A stretch of 64,000 bases of DNA from Paracoccus alkanivorans (GTDB lineage Bacteria > Pseudomonadota > Alphaproteobacteria > Rhodobacterales > Rhodobacteraceae). Positions within the stretch are counted from its first letter, which is position 1. The number at the start of each line of letters is the position of its first letter. The DNA is taken from contig NZ_QOKZ01000007.1 of assembly GCF_003697785.1 (NCBI RefSeq), forward strand, positions 62,001 through 126,000. Reading direction: 5' to 3'. The position numbers and the translations under genes were made by a program. The notes beneath the pieces are model-generated. The model was not told the DNA's origin. It worked only from the letters and a program-made list of their open reading frames with translations, and did no database searches. Positions 9,112 through 18,383 of the stretch are shown here, in pieces.

Positions 9112-10005
9112 ATGGATACCACCCGTATTTCCCCCATTCGCCCGGCCCGCCTGCAAAACGCCAGTCATGCGTTGCCCGATGGGCTGGCGGCCGAGGCCGG
9201 ACCGCGATCGGACCATGCTTATGTGACGCTGGTCAGTAATCCCGATTACCTGCCGGGCGCCGAGGCGCTGCTGCGCTCCCTGCGGCTGACCGATACCGGG
9301 GCCGATCTGGTGGTGATGCATCGTGGTCTTTCAGCGGCGCATCTGGCGCGGCTCCGTTTGCATGGCGCGCGGCTGGTCGCTGCCGATCTGTTGCCGACAT
9401 CCGAGGCTTTCGACGCCACGCATGCCCGCGATGCGCTGCATAAGCGTGCGGTCTTCACCCGTGGAGGCAAGCCGGACTTTCACACTCCATTGGACAATTT
9501 CGTCAAACTGCGCCTGTGGCAGCTCGATTACGAACGCTGTGTTTTCATCGATGCCGATGCCGTGGTGCTGCGACCGGTGGACAAGCTGTTCGAACTGCCG
9601 GAGTTCTGTGCTGCGCCCAATGTCTATGACGGGCTGGACGGGTTTCACAGGATGAATTCCGGTGTTTTCACCGCCCGTCCGGATATCCGCACATACCGCG
9701 ATATGCTGGCAAGGTTGGATCGGCCGGGAGTCTTCTGGCGCAGGACCGACCAGACCTTCCTGCAGGATTACTTCCCCGACTGGCACGGGCTGTCGATCCA
9801 TCACAACATGTTGCAATATGTCTGGTTCAACATGCCCGAGCTGTGGAGCTGGGAAGATATCCGCATTCTTCATTTCCAATACGAAAAACCGTGGCAGGAC
9901 CACGACAAGGTTCATTTGCTGCGCCCCCTGATCGATCTCTGGCATGCCATTGCCTCCGGCCAGCCCGTTCCGGACCTCTCTGCCCAGGCCCGTCCTGCCG
10001 CCTGA
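9112..10005 (+). CDS. Glycosyltransferase family 8 (glycogenin-like)
   Basis: A 297-residue GT8-type retaining glycosyltransferase. YVTLVSNPDYLPGAEALLRSL is the typical N-terminal nucleotide-sugar strand, and YERCVFIDADAVVLRPVD holds the metal-binding DxD motif. FHRMNSGVFTARP and the later ILHFQYEKPW are the usual acceptor-side motifs, close to those of glycogenin and plant galactinol-synthase-like enzymes. The first 30 residues are variable. The stop shares a base with the start of an NAD-dependent epimerase gene, so the two likely act in one sugar pathway. The product is unknown. The glycogen genes are 28 kb away, so a glycogen-priming role is not supported. Confidence 0.85.
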   Translation: MDTTRISPIRPARLQNASHALPDGLAAEAGPRSDHAYVTLVSNPDYLPGAEALLRSLRLTDTGADLVVMHRGLSAAHLARLRLHGARLVAADLLPTSEAFDATHARDALHKRAVFTRGGKPDFHTPLDNFVKLRLWQLDYERCVFIDADAVVLRPVDKLFELPEFCAAPNVYDGLDGFHRMNSGVFTARPDIRTYRDMLARLDRPGVFWRRTDQTFLQDYFPDWHGLSIHHNMLQYVWFNMPELWSWEDIRILHFQYEKPWQDHDKVHLLRPLIDLWHAIASGQPVPDLSAQARPAA

Positions 10006-10829
10006 TGCGGATCGCCCTGACCGGAGCAAGCGGGATCGTCGGTGGCTTTGCCTTGCGGGCTGCCCGCGCAGCCGGGCACGAGGTTACGGTCCTTGACCGC
10101 AGCAACGGTTATCTGCTTGGCGATGCCCCTGATCTGTCGGGGCATGACGCCTTGATCCATTGCGCCTTCGCCCATCGACCCGGTCGCTATCGTGGCGGCG
10201 AAGGCGATGATCCGGAAGGATTTCGCCGGGCGAATCTCGATGGCACGATCCGGCTGTTCGATGCCGCAGCGGGTTCCGGGCTGCGGCGTATCCTGTTCCT
10301 GTCCTCCCGCGCGGTCCATGACGGCCATCCCCGGCATGTCGAACTGACCGACGATTTTCCGGCCCGCCCGGCGAATCTTTATGGCGAAGTGAAGGCACTG
10401 GCCGAAGAATATCTTCGTGGCCTTGGCCTGCATGGCACGGCTATCCGTGCCACAGGTGTCTATGGCCCCGGCCCAAGGCATAAATGGCGCAGCCTCTTCG
10501 CGGACTACCTTGCGGGCATAAGGATCGCCCCACGCGCCGGAACCGAGCTGCATGGCAAGGATCTTGCCGATGCGATGCTGCTTTTGCTGGAGCAGGAGAC
10601 TCCGCCGTCCAGCGTGAACGCCAGTGACCTGATCCTTGACCGGCACGATCTGCTTGCAGAGGTCCGGCGCCTGACCGGCAGCACCTCGCCCCTGCCTCCG
10701 CGCACGGATATCTCGGCACTGCGGGTCCTGAAATGCGACCGGCTCGCGGCGATGGGCTGGCAGCCCGGAGGCATGGAACTTCTCCGGGCCAGTCTGCCCG
10801 CTATGCTGGACCCGAAAGCGCATTTGTGA
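10005..10829 (+). CDS. NAD-dependent epimerase/dehydratase (extended SDR)
   Basis: A 274-residue extended short-chain dehydrogenase. The N-terminal MRIALTGASGIVGGFALRAA is a classic NAD(P)-binding GxxGxxG loop. ILFLSSRAVH carries the catalytic Ser region and LYGEVKALAEEY resembles the YxxxK site with Tyr and Lys. GTAIRATGVYGPG is the usual substrate-domain motif. The ATG at 10005 overlaps the stop of the GT8 gene (TGATG), which fixes the start and indicates coupling. Substrate is probably a nucleotide sugar, inferred only from the partner gene. A weak hairpin lies just after its stop (10834-10850). Confidence 0.85.
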   Translation: MRIALTGASGIVGGFALRAARAAGHEVTVLDRSNGYLLGDAPDLSGHDALIHCAFAHRPGRYRGGEGDDPEGFRRANLDGTIRLFDAAAGSGLRRILFLSSRAVHDGHPRHVELTDDFPARPANLYGEVKALAEEYLRGLGLHGTAIRATGVYGPGPRHKWRSLFADYLAGIRIAPRAGTELHGKDLADAMLLLLEQETPPSSVNASDLILDRHDLLAEVRRLTGSTSPLPPRTDISALRVLKCDRLAAMGWQPGGMELLRASLPAMLDPKAHL

Positions 10830-10865
10830 TTCGCTGTCCCAAGCGGACAGGACAGTGAAACGGCA

Positions 10866-12611
10866 ATGAGTAACCGGCTTTCAGGAAGAAACGGCAGTAG
10901 TAAATCGCGACTCGCGGAACGGTGGAAACTGAACCGGCGCTATGTCCACGGTCGTTTCAGCAAGGCTGTCCGGATCATGCGCGAACGTGGCCCGAGCCAG
11001 GTTCAGTTCTGGCTCCTGGCGGTTTTTATCGGCATTGGGGCCGGGTTCGCGGCACTGGGATTCCGTTTGGGCATCGGAGCGCTGCAGCGGTTGATCTATG
11101 GTGCCGACGACCTGACGCTTGCCACCGTGGCCGAGCGGCTGCCATGGTATTGGGTCCTGATCGTGCCGGTGATCGGTGGGCTGATCGTGGGGCTGATACT
11201 GGACCGTTTCACCTCGGATGGCCGTGTCCGTGCCGTAGCCGATGTGATCGAAGGCGCCGCGCTTGAAGGCGGGCGGGTCGAGACGCGCGAGGGGCTGGCT
11301 TCGGCGGCGGCTTCGATGATTACCCTTGGAACGGGCGGCAGCTCGGGTCGGGAAGGGCCGGTCGTGCATCTTGCCGGGGTTATCTCGACCACCGTCGCCA
11401 GCCGCATCAAGGCCAGCCCGATGACAGGCCGCGACCTGCTGGGCTGTGCCGTCGCGGGCGCGGTCGCCGCCAGCTTCAACGCACCCATTGCCGGGGCGCT
11501 TTTCGCGCATGAGGTGGTGCTGCGGCATTTCGCCCTGCATGCCTTTGCTCCCATCGCTATCTCCGCTGTGGTGGGCACCGTCATCAACCGCCTGCAATTC
11601 GGCGGGTTGACTGAATTCGAGCTCGAGCAGGAAATCGATCTCGCCTTCTATGTCGAACTGCCCGCCTTCATGCTGCTGGGTCTTGTCTCGGCGCTGGTCG
11701 CGGCGGCGATGATGAAAGCGATCTTCCGGGCCGAGAAGATCGGCGACCGGGTCATGAACCGGATCGGCTGGCCGCGCTGGTCGCGCCCGGCCATCGCCGG
11801 ATTGCTGCTGGGACTGATCGCCATCCCTTTCCCGCATATCATCGGCGTCGGCTATGAAACGACGGCGGCGGCGCTGGCGGGGCGGATTGGACTGACAGCC
11901 GCGATCACCTTCGCCGTAGTCAAGGCCGTGGCCGTGGCGATCACCTTTGGCGGCCGGATGGGTGGCGGGGTTTTCTCGCCCGCACTCGTCATGGGCTCGC
12001 TGACCGGGCTGGCATTCGGGATCATCTCGACATCGCTGCTGCCCGATATCTCCGGATCGGTCAATATCTACGCTTTCGCGGGAATGGGCGCGGTCGGGGC
12101 CGCAGTTCTGGGCGCGCCGATCTCGACCGCCCTGATCGTCTTCGAGATGACCGGGGACTGGCAGACAGGCATTGCCGTGATGACAGCCGTTTCGCTCAGC
12201 TCGGCGCTGGCGTCACGGCTTGTCCATCGCTCGTTTTTCCTGACGCAACTTGAAAATCGCCATGTCCGCGTCGCCGAGGGGCCGCAGGTCTGGCTGCCGC
12301 AAAAAATGCGTATCACCGCCATCCGCCGCCCGATGGATGCCGAAAATGCGCCCTCCCTCGACCTTGCCCGCAACTTGCTGGCCGCCGGTCAGGCATTGAC
12401 CGAGGGAACCCGGCTCGACGAAGCGCTTAGCGAATTCGACCGCACGGGCGCGGCCTTCCTGCCGGTGATCCGGCCCCTAGAAAACCCGGCGGGGGAGGGG
12501 GCCGAAAACGAGTTGGAAGAACCCGAGATCATTGGCGTGGTCTATCATGTCGACGCCCTGCGCGCGCTCAATCAGGCATTGGCCGAAACCGCCGCCGAAG
12601 AGCATAGTTAA
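10866..12611 (+). CDS. ClC family chloride channel / H+-Cl- antiporter
   Basis: A 581-residue integral membrane protein of the ClC family with about ten or more membrane helices between residues 50 and 460. The selectivity motif GSSGREGPVVHLAG contains the external gating Glu (about residue 163), and GGGVFSPALVMG is the GxFxP motif. The first motif, usually GSGIP, is replaced by a diverged stretch around residues 130-145, as in some bacterial subgroups. The last 100 residues are a soluble tail resembling a partial CBS domain (LDEALSEFDRTGAAFLPVI). It probably moves chloride, with fluoride less likely because the fluoride-type motif is not seen. It lies 36 bp after the epimerase gene. Confidence 0.92.
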   Translation: MSNRLSGRNGSSKSRLAERWKLNRRYVHGRFSKAVRIMRERGPSQVQFWLLAVFIGIGAGFAALGFRLGIGALQRLIYGADDLTLATVAERLPWYWVLIVPVIGGLIVGLILDRFTSDGRVRAVADVIEGAALEGGRVETREGLASAAASMITLGTGGSSGREGPVVHLAGVISTTVASRIKASPMTGRDLLGCAVAGAVAASFNAPIAGALFAHEVVLRHFALHAFAPIAISAVVGTVINRLQFGGLTEFELEQEIDLAFYVELPAFMLLGLVSALVAAAMMKAIFRAEKIGDRVMNRIGWPRWSRPAIAGLLLGLIAIPFPHIIGVGYETTAAALAGRIGLTAAITFAVVKAVAVAITFGGRMGGGVFSPALVMGSLTGLAFGIISTSLLPDISGSVNIYAFAGMGAVGAAVLGAPISTALIVFEMTGDWQTGIAVMTAVSLSSALASRLVHRSFFLTQLENRHVRVAEGPQVWLPQKMRITAIRRPMDAENAPSLDLARNLLAAGQALTEGTRLDEALSEFDRTGAAFLPVIRPLENPAGEGAENELEEPEIIGVVYHVDALRALNQALAETAAEEHS

Positions 12612-12636
12612 GAGCTTATTCCTTGCTCAAATACCT

Positions 12637-14142
12637 TCAGGTCCTGAACAGCGCCCCGTGTTCGGCTCGCAGCGCCGCCTTCTGCACCTTGCCCATGGTG
12701 TTTCGCGGCAATTCATCGACCACGATCACCTTCTTGGGCTGCTTGAACCGCGCCAATCGGTCGGCCAGCCCGTCGATGATCGCCTGCGGGTCGGGCTCGG
12801 CATCCTTCGCGCGAGCGACCACGGCCACCACACCCTCGCCGAAATCCGGATGCGGGACGCCGATCACGGCGCTTTCCAGCACACCCGGCATCTCGTCGAT
12901 CAGCAACTCGACCTCCTTGGGATAGATATTGAACCCGCCCGAGATGATCAGGTCCTTGCCGCGCCCGACGATGCTCACATAGCCATCCGCGTCGATCATC
13001 CCCAGATCACCGGTCTTGAACCAGCCGTCCGCGCCAAGTTCCTCGGCGGTCTTTTCCGGCATCCGCCAATAGCCCTGAAAGACATTGTCGCCCCGCACCT
13101 CGATCTGCCCGATCTCGCCTTGCGAAAGCTCCGCCCCGTCCTCGCCCACGATCCGCAACTCCACCCCCGGCAGGGGGAAGCCCACGGTTCCGGCCCGGCG
13201 TTCCCCGTCATAGGGGTTCGAGGTGTTCATGTTCGTTTCGGTCATGCCGTAGCGTTCAAGGATGCGGTGCCCGGTCCGATCCTCGAAAGCGCGGTGGGTC
13301 TCCGCCAGCAATGGCGCGCTGCCCGAGGTGAACAGCCGCATGCCCGCCACCAACTCGCGGTCGAAATCGGGCCGGTCCAGTAATCGCGTGTAAAAGGTCG
13401 GCACGCCCATCATCGTGGTTGCCTGAGGCAGCAGCCCGACCACTTGCGCGGCGTCGAATTTCGGCAGCCAGATCATCGCCCCGCCCGACAGGATCATCAC
13501 ATTCGAGGCCACGAAAAGCCCATGGGTATGAAAGATTGGCAAGGCATGCAGCAGCACATCTTCCGAGGTAAAACGCCAGGCATCGACCAGCGTGCGGGCA
13601 TTGGACAGCAGGTTGTCATGGCTCAGCATCGCGCCTTTCGAGCGACCGGTGGTGCCCGATGTGTAAAGGATCGCCGCCAGATCGCCGCCCTCGCGTGCGA
13701 CCGGATCATGCGCCTCGTCATGGGCGGCGGCTTCGATCAGGCTACCCTTGCCATCCGCGCCAAGCGTCATCAGCTTGCCGTCAGCGGGCATGAAATCGGC
13801 CCGCTTGCCCTCGCGCGCCGGATCGCAAATGACCAGCGCAGGCTCGGCATCGCCGACGAAATAGGCGATCTCGGCGGGGGTATATGCGGTATTCAGCGGC
13901 AGGAACACGCCCCCCGCCCGCACCGTCGCCAGGTAGAGCGCCAGCGCCTCGGGCGATTTCTCGACCTGCACGGCGACGCGATCGCCGGGCTTTAACCCCT
14001 CGGCCTGCAGCAGGTTGGCCAGACGCCCTGACAATCGATGCATCTCGCCATAGCTGATCCGCTTGCCGTCCCCGAGGATCAGGAAGTCACGGGCCGAACC
14101 CTCATGCGGGCCCATCAATGCGTCAAAAAGCGTGTTGGTCAT
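12637..14142 (-). CDS. matB: Malonyl-CoA synthetase
   Basis: A 501-residue acyl-adenylate-forming enzyme that activates malonate to malonyl-CoA using ATP and CoA. The P-loop-like signature ILYTSGTTGRSKGAMLSHDNL lies near residues 165-185. YGMTETNMN and GWFKTGDLG mark the core, and IISGGFNIYPKEVELLI with NTMGKVQKAALR, carrying the catalytic Lys, form the C-terminal lid. Assignment to MatB rather than a general acyl-CoA synthetase rests on length, the LPIFHTHGLFV region and linkage to malonyl-CoA decarboxylase and a TRAP transporter. Its ATG overlaps the decarboxylase stop by four bases. Last gene of the operon, convergent with the ClC gene. Confidence 0.93.
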   Translation of the reverse strand: MTNTLFDALMGPHEGSARDFLILGDGKRISYGEMHRLSGRLANLLQAEGLKPGDRVAVQVEKSPEALALYLATVRAGGVFLPLNTAYTPAEIAYFVGDAEPALVICDPAREGKRADFMPADGKLMTLGADGKGSLIEAAAHDEAHDPVAREGGDLAAILYTSGTTGRSKGAMLSHDNLLSNARTLVDAWRFTSEDVLLHALPIFHTHGLFVASNVMILSGGAMIWLPKFDAAQVVGLLPQATTMMGVPTFYTRLLDRPDFDRELVAGMRLFTSGSAPLLAETHRAFEDRTGHRILERYGMTETNMNTSNPYDGERRAGTVGFPLPGVELRIVGEDGAELSQGEIGQIEVRGDNVFQGYWRMPEKTAEELGADGWFKTGDLGMIDADGYVSIVGRGKDLIISGGFNIYPKEVELLIDEMPGVLESAVIGVPHPDFGEGVVAVVARAKDAEPDPQAIIDGLADRLARFKQPKKVIVVDELPRNTMGKVQKAALRAEHGALFRT

Positions 14143-15446
14143 TTCTTCTTCTTTCCGTCCGTCTGCCTTGCTTCGGTTTCGGCCTTGCGGGCCAGTTCCT
14201 GCAATTTCTTCGGTGCGGCGATGGTGCCGCTTTCGGTGAACTCGTCATGCTGCGCCTCGATCCGGCGGCGGTCATAAAGATAATTCACCATCATCCCAAG
14301 CGACTGTTTCTGCCCACGTTTCGATATATCGGCACTGGAGATCACCCGATGCGCCTCGGCACCGTTGCCAAGGTGGAACCGCGCCACCGGATCGCGCGGC
14401 CGGCCCCTGTCGTCCTTGGCCAGAAGCAGATAGCGGGCGGTCTGTGCCGACAGCGCGGCGGGCGTGGGATCATCCAGCAGTTTGGCAATGGCGGTTTCTC
14501 CCGCCTTGGACCGCTCCTCCAGCCATGCCCGCAGGCCGGGAATGGGAGAAAGCGTGACGAAAACCGAAAGCCCCGGGAGTTCCCGCGACAACTCGGCCAC
14601 GACATTCTTGATCAACAGGTTGCCGAAACTGATCCCGGCCAGTCCCGCCTGGCAGTTCGAAATCGAGTAGAACACCGCCGTGTCGGCCTTTTCCGGCGGC
14701 AGCAATTCGCGGGTCTCTTCGATCAGCCCCTGAACCGAATCCGGCAGGCCCTCGGTCAGGGCCACCTCGACGAAAATTAACGGCTCGTCCGGCATGGCCG
14801 GGTGCATATAGGCGTAACAGCGCCGGTCGGGCGGCAGCACCCGCATCTGCAGGTCGCGGAAATCGCGGATCTCGTGCACCGCTTCGTATTCGATCAGCTT
14901 TTCCAGCAACAGTGCCGGGCTGCGCCAGTCGATCCGCACAAGCTCCAGGAAACCACGATTGAACCATGATTTCAGCAGGTGCCGGAAATCGGCATCGACG
15001 CGGGCGAAAGCCGCGTCCCGCCCGGTCAGCCGCAACAGGTCGGCCCGCATGCCCACCAGCCGTGCCGTCCCGCCCGGAGCCATGTTCAGCCGCCTGAGCA
15101 ATTCCTGCCGTGGAGGCTCGGCCAGGCGCGACAGGTTCTCCAGCGCCGCCGGATCGCCAATGTCCAGGTAAGCGCGGGCGGCGCCCGCCAACGCCTCGGG
15201 ATCGGGGTCGAAACCGTCGCGCAACGCGTCGAAGAACACCCGCTTTCCGGCATCATCCAGTGCCGCGTAACCGTCCAGCACCTCAACGGCCATCGCCATC
15301 ACCCGGGTCTCGGAGCGCAGCCCCGGCAGGGCGCGGGCAGATTCGATCAGCGCCTCGGGTTTGGGCGCCGCCTCCTTGCCGCGTCGCCAGCTGGAACTGA
15401 CGACGAGGCTGCTGAGACGGTCATAAATCTGTGCGGTCAGGGTCAT
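14139..15446 (-). CDS. matA: Malonyl-CoA decarboxylase
   Basis: A 435-residue malonyl-CoA decarboxylase, converting malonyl-CoA to acetyl-CoA and CO2. The N-terminal half is the helical oligomerisation domain. The C-terminal GNAT-like catalytic half includes AYMHPAMPDEPLIFVEVAL, SNCQAGLAGISFGN and VARFHLGNGAEAHRVI, the last holding the conserved catalytic-region His. The protein ends in a Lys-rich tail (TDGKKKK). ATG 15446 overlaps the TRAP large permease stop, and its own stop overlaps matB. Together with matB and the transporter it turns imported malonate into acetyl-CoA. Confidence 0.94.
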   Translation of the reverse strand: MTLTAQIYDRLSSLVVSSSWRRGKEAAPKPEALIESARALPGLRSETRVMAMAVEVLDGYAALDDAGKRVFFDALRDGFDPDPEALAGAARAYLDIGDPAALENLSRLAEPPRQELLRRLNMAPGGTARLVGMRADLLRLTGRDAAFARVDADFRHLLKSWFNRGFLELVRIDWRSPALLLEKLIEYEAVHEIRDFRDLQMRVLPPDRRCYAYMHPAMPDEPLIFVEVALTEGLPDSVQGLIEETRELLPPEKADTAVFYSISNCQAGLAGISFGNLLIKNVVAELSRELPGLSVFVTLSPIPGLRAWLEERSKAGETAIAKLLDDPTPAALSAQTARYLLLAKDDRGRPRDPVARFHLGNGAEAHRVISSADISKRGQKQSLGMMVNYLYDRRRIEAQHDEFTESGTIAAPKKLQELARKAETEARQTDGKKKK

Positions 15447-16759
15447 ATCGCGGGTCCCATGACGAGTTCGGGCAGGAACAGGGCGATTTGCGGAAAGACC
15501 GCCAGCAACAGCATACCCAGCACCATCATCCCCACGAAGGGCATCGAGCCCACCAGGATATCGCGCAGTGATATTTGCGGTGCGATGCCGTTGATGACAT
15601 AGAGGTTAAGCCCGACCGGAGGCGTGATCAGCCCGATTTCCATGTTGATCGTCAGCATCACCGCGAACCAGTAGGGGTCGAACCCGGCCGAATCGAGGAT
15701 CGGCATCAGGATCGGTGCGGTCATCAGGATGATCGCCACCGGAGGCAGGAAGAAGCCCGCGACCAGCAGGAAGATGTTGATCACGATCAGCAGCACCCAG
15801 CGGTTGACCTCGAGGCTGGCGATCCCATCCGCCACCGTCTGCGTGATGAACAGCGAAGACAGCGCGAAAGCGAACAGTTCCGCCGCGCCGAGGATCAGCA
15901 TGATCATCACCGCCTCGCGGATCGTGTCGCGGAAGATCGCGACCATCGGCCCGGCCTTCCACATGCGATAGATCACCGCGACCAGCACGAGGCAGATCAG
16001 CGCCCCGGTTCCCGCCGCCTCGGATGGCGTGGCGACGCCGCCGTAAAGCACGAAGAGGATCAGCGCCACGATGATCAGGAAAGGCAGCACCCGCGGCAGC
16101 TTCTCCAGCCGTTCGGCAAGCGAATAGCGGCGCGTCACATCCGACAGCCCCAGCCCTCGCCGCCAGCAGTCGAACAACGCCCAGACCATGAACAGCGCGG
16201 TCAGCATCAGCCCCGGTATCAGCCCGGCAAGGAACAACCGCCCGATAGAGGTCTCGGTCGCGATGCCATAGACGATCATCGTCACCGAGGGCGGGATCAG
16301 GATGCCAAGCGTGCCGCCAGCCGCGATGGAGCCTGCGGCCAGTGAGTCTGGATAGCCGCGCTTGGTCATTTCGGGGATGCCCATCTTGCCGATGGCCGCG
16401 CAGGTCGCCGGGCTGCTGCCAGACAGTGCCGCGAACAGCGCGCAGGCTCCGATATTCGACAACACCATGCCGCCCGGCACGCGATAGAGCCAGCGATCCA
16501 GCGCCTCGTACAGATCCTTGCCCGCAGGCGATGATGCCACCGCCGCGCCCATCAGGATGAACATTGGAATTGACACCATCCCGAAATTTGCGAGCCCCGC
16601 GAAAAATGTTTCCGAAACACCGCCGATGGCGGACCATCCCTCCGACAGCACCAGGGCGGCAACTGCGACGAAGCCCATCGTGAAGGCGATCGGGGTCCCG
16701 GCCGCCAGCAGGGCAAACATCGTCACCAGAACGGCCAGACCTGACATAGATGGAGACAT
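15443..16759 (-). CDS. matM: TRAP transporter large permease (DctM type), malonate locus
   Basis: A 438-residue DctM-type permease with about twelve membrane helices, the transport subunit of a tripartite ATP-independent periplasmic importer. Typical segments include GTPIAFTMGFVAVAAL near the N-terminus, ALFAALSGSSPATCAAIGKMG around residue 95, GILIPPSVTMIVYG, and ITPPVGLNLYVINGIAP near the end. The frame is open up to 16948, but ATG 16759 shares a base with the stop of the small permease gene and gives the normal N-terminus. Clustering with matA and matB suggests malonate as substrate, as for the matPQM system described in Sinorhizobium meliloti. Confidence 0.92.
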   Translation of the reverse strand: MSPSMSGLAVLVTMFALLAAGTPIAFTMGFVAVAALVLSEGWSAIGGVSETFFAGLANFGMVSIPMFILMGAAVASSPAGKDLYEALDRWLYRVPGGMVLSNIGACALFAALSGSSPATCAAIGKMGIPEMTKRGYPDSLAAGSIAAGGTLGILIPPSVTMIVYGIATETSIGRLFLAGLIPGLMLTALFMVWALFDCWRRGLGLSDVTRRYSLAERLEKLPRVLPFLIIVALILFVLYGGVATPSEAAGTGALICLVLVAVIYRMWKAGPMVAIFRDTIREAVMIMLILGAAELFAFALSSLFITQTVADGIASLEVNRWVLLIVINIFLLVAGFFLPPVAIILMTAPILMPILDSAGFDPYWFAVMLTINMEIGLITPPVGLNLYVINGIAPQISLRDILVGSMPFVGMMVLGMLLLAVFPQIALFLPELVMGPAI

Positions 16760-17274
16760 CACGAGGCTCCTTCCGTTGCAGCAAGCTCGGGAAATACCGC
16801 GAGGACCATCTGCATGACCAGTTGCAGGCCCATAAGTGCAAAGGCGAAGGGCACCGGCCAGAACGGGATCCACAGGGGCAAGGCCCAGATTGTGTCGGTG
16901 GTCCAGCCCTTCATCGTTGCCTCGAAAAGGAAATGTGCCCCTGACCATGCCAATGCGCCGACAAAGAAAAGCGAGGCCAGCCCCGAGATCAGCGCCAGCA
17001 CCCGGCGCATCCCGTCACCCGCCCGCTCGACCAGCAGATCGACGCCGACATGGCCTTTCAGCGCAAGCACATAGGGTGCCCCCAGCATCATCGCCGCCGT
17101 GGTCGAAAAGATCACGTATTCGGTCTGCCAGACGGTCGAGGCGCCCAGGAAATAGCGCCAGATGACCATCTGCGTGACCACCACCGTCGCCGAGGCCAAG
17201 AGCAGCATCGCAAGGATGCCGCTCAGCCGGGCCAGACCGTCCAGAATCCGCAAGACAGCGCTCATGCCCGTCAT
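16759..17274 (-). CDS. matQ: TRAP transporter small permease (DctQ type), malonate locus
   Basis: A 171-residue DctQ-type membrane protein with four predicted helices (about residues 15-35, 50-70, 90-110 and 130-155), the small subunit of a TRAP importer. VTQMVIWRYFLGASTVWQTEY is the recognisable DctQ pattern. It lies between the binding protein and large permease genes with stop/start overlaps on both sides. ATG 17274 overlaps the binding-protein stop; an internal ATG three codons on is an alternative start. Confidence 0.9.
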   Translation of the reverse strand: MTGMSAVLRILDGLARLSGILAMLLLASATVVVTQMVIWRYFLGASTVWQTEYVIFSTTAAMMLGAPYVLALKGHVGVDLLVERAGDGMRRVLALISGLASLFFVGALAWSGAHFLFEATMKGWTTDTIWALPLWIPFWPVPFAFALMGLQLVMQMVLAVFPELAATEGAS

Positions 17275-18266
17275 TCCACCGCCAGCGCCTGGTCAATCAG
17301 TTGCTGACCGCCATCGACCTCTTCGGCGAAGGTCTTGTAAGATGTCTCCTTGGCTATGGCGAGCCATGCGTCGTAATCCTCCGGGCTCATCGTGGCGATC
17401 TCGACTCCGGCCTTCTCGAACTCTTCGATCATCTTGCTGTCCAGTCCGGCGGCCTGTTCGGCGAACCAATCCTCGGCCTTTTGCCCGGCGTCGCGCAGCG
17501 CCTGTTGCTGTTCTTCGCTGAGACGCTCGAATTTCTTCTTCGAGATCAGCACCGGCTCATACATGAACCACAACGCGTTTTCGCCCGGGGCGGTCAGGCA
17601 TTTTGCCTGCTCGAACAGCCGGTAACTGACCATCGAGCCGGACGAGGTGTTCGCCGCGTCCAGCACCCCGGTCTGCATGCCGGTGTAAATCTCGGAGGAG
17701 GGCATCGAGGCGATAGAGGCCCCCGCGCCGACCAGCATCTGCTCGAATGCCGGACCTGCGGCGCGTGTCACCTGCCCCGAGATCGAATCCGGCGCGGTGA
17801 TGCAGTTCTTCTTGCTGACGAAACCGCCGGCGAGCCATGCGTCCGACAGGACCAATGCGCCGCTTTCCTCGATCAGCCGGTAGATTTCCTCCATGAAGGG
17901 CGAATCGTTCAGGCGTTGCGCGCGTTCGTGGTTGCGCACCAGCCCCGGCATCAGCGTGACGCTGAACTGGGGCACCCGGCCGGCGGCGTAGTCCAGCGGA
18001 AAGGACGTCATGTCCAATTGCCCGCTGGTTACCGCGCTCCATTGTTCGCGGGCCTTGTAAAGCGATTCCCCCGGGTAGACGCGAATCTCCAGATCGACGC
18101 CGGCATCTGCGACCTCCTTGGCGATCATTTGCACCATCTCGTCACGCGCGTCGCCCTTGCCGCCCGGAAACTGGTGGCTGGCCTTCAGCACCTCGGCTCC
18201 GGCAGCCAGCGGCATGGCGGCGGCGATCGCTGCGGTCGTTACTGCGGCGGTCATTATTCTGGTCAT
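17271..18266 (-). CDS. matP: TRAP transporter substrate-binding protein (DctP type), malonate locus
   Basis: A 331-residue periplasmic binding protein of the DctP family. The signal peptide (MTRIMTAAVTTAAIAAAMPLAAGAE) is followed by VLKASHQFPGGKGDARDEMVQ, the usual N-terminal domain start, and the hinge region MQTGVLDAANTSSGSMVSYRLF. The open frame continues far upstream to 18974, but ATG 18266 has a strong Shine-Dalgarno sequence (GGGAGGAAA) and gives the signal peptide at the right place. First gene of a five-gene operon, P-Q-M-matA-matB. The intergenic region toward the divergent GntR gene holds its likely operator. Malonate specificity is inferred from context. Confidence 0.92.
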   Translation of the reverse strand: MTRIMTAAVTTAAIAAAMPLAAGAEVLKASHQFPGGKGDARDEMVQMIAKEVADAGVDLEIRVYPGESLYKAREQWSAVTSGQLDMTSFPLDYAAGRVPQFSVTLMPGLVRNHERAQRLNDSPFMEEIYRLIEESGALVLSDAWLAGGFVSKKNCITAPDSISGQVTRAAGPAFEQMLVGAGASIASMPSSEIYTGMQTGVLDAANTSSGSMVSYRLFEQAKCLTAPGENALWFMYEPVLISKKKFERLSEEQQQALRDAGQKAEDWFAEQAAGLDSKMIEEFEKAGVEIATMSPEDYDAWLAIAKETSYKTFAEEVDGGQQLIDQALAVE

Positions 18267-18332
18267 GATATTTCCTCCCTCGCGGCACATTGCGCCGAAT
18301 CTCACACTCCAATGTGCATACTGTCTCGACTT

Positions 18333-18346
18333 TTGTGTATACACAA
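18333..18346. promoter_or_regulatory. Palindromic GntR-type operator in the malonate locus
   Basis: A perfect 14-bp palindrome, TTGTGTATACACAA, lies between matP and the divergent GntR/FCD regulator gene. It contains the GT-N-AC core typical of GntR-family operators. A weaker related site, AATGTGCATACTGT (18312-18325), sits 20 bp away on the matP side. The regulator at 18384 most likely binds here and controls both directions. No binding data; assignment is from symmetry and position. Confidence 0.65.
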
Positions 18347-18383
18347 GGAATAATAATGGATGCATATTGGTAGAGGTTGAAGG

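Noticed and set aside
9112..10005. GT8 gene as a primer for the glycogen cluster
   Set aside because: Bacterial GlgA can start glycogen itself, the gene is 28 kb away and is coupled to an epimerase instead.
10834..10850. CTGTCC/GGACAG hairpin after the epimerase gene as a terminator
   Set aside because: Only six base pairs, no T tract, and the ClC gene begins 15 bp later; could be incidental.
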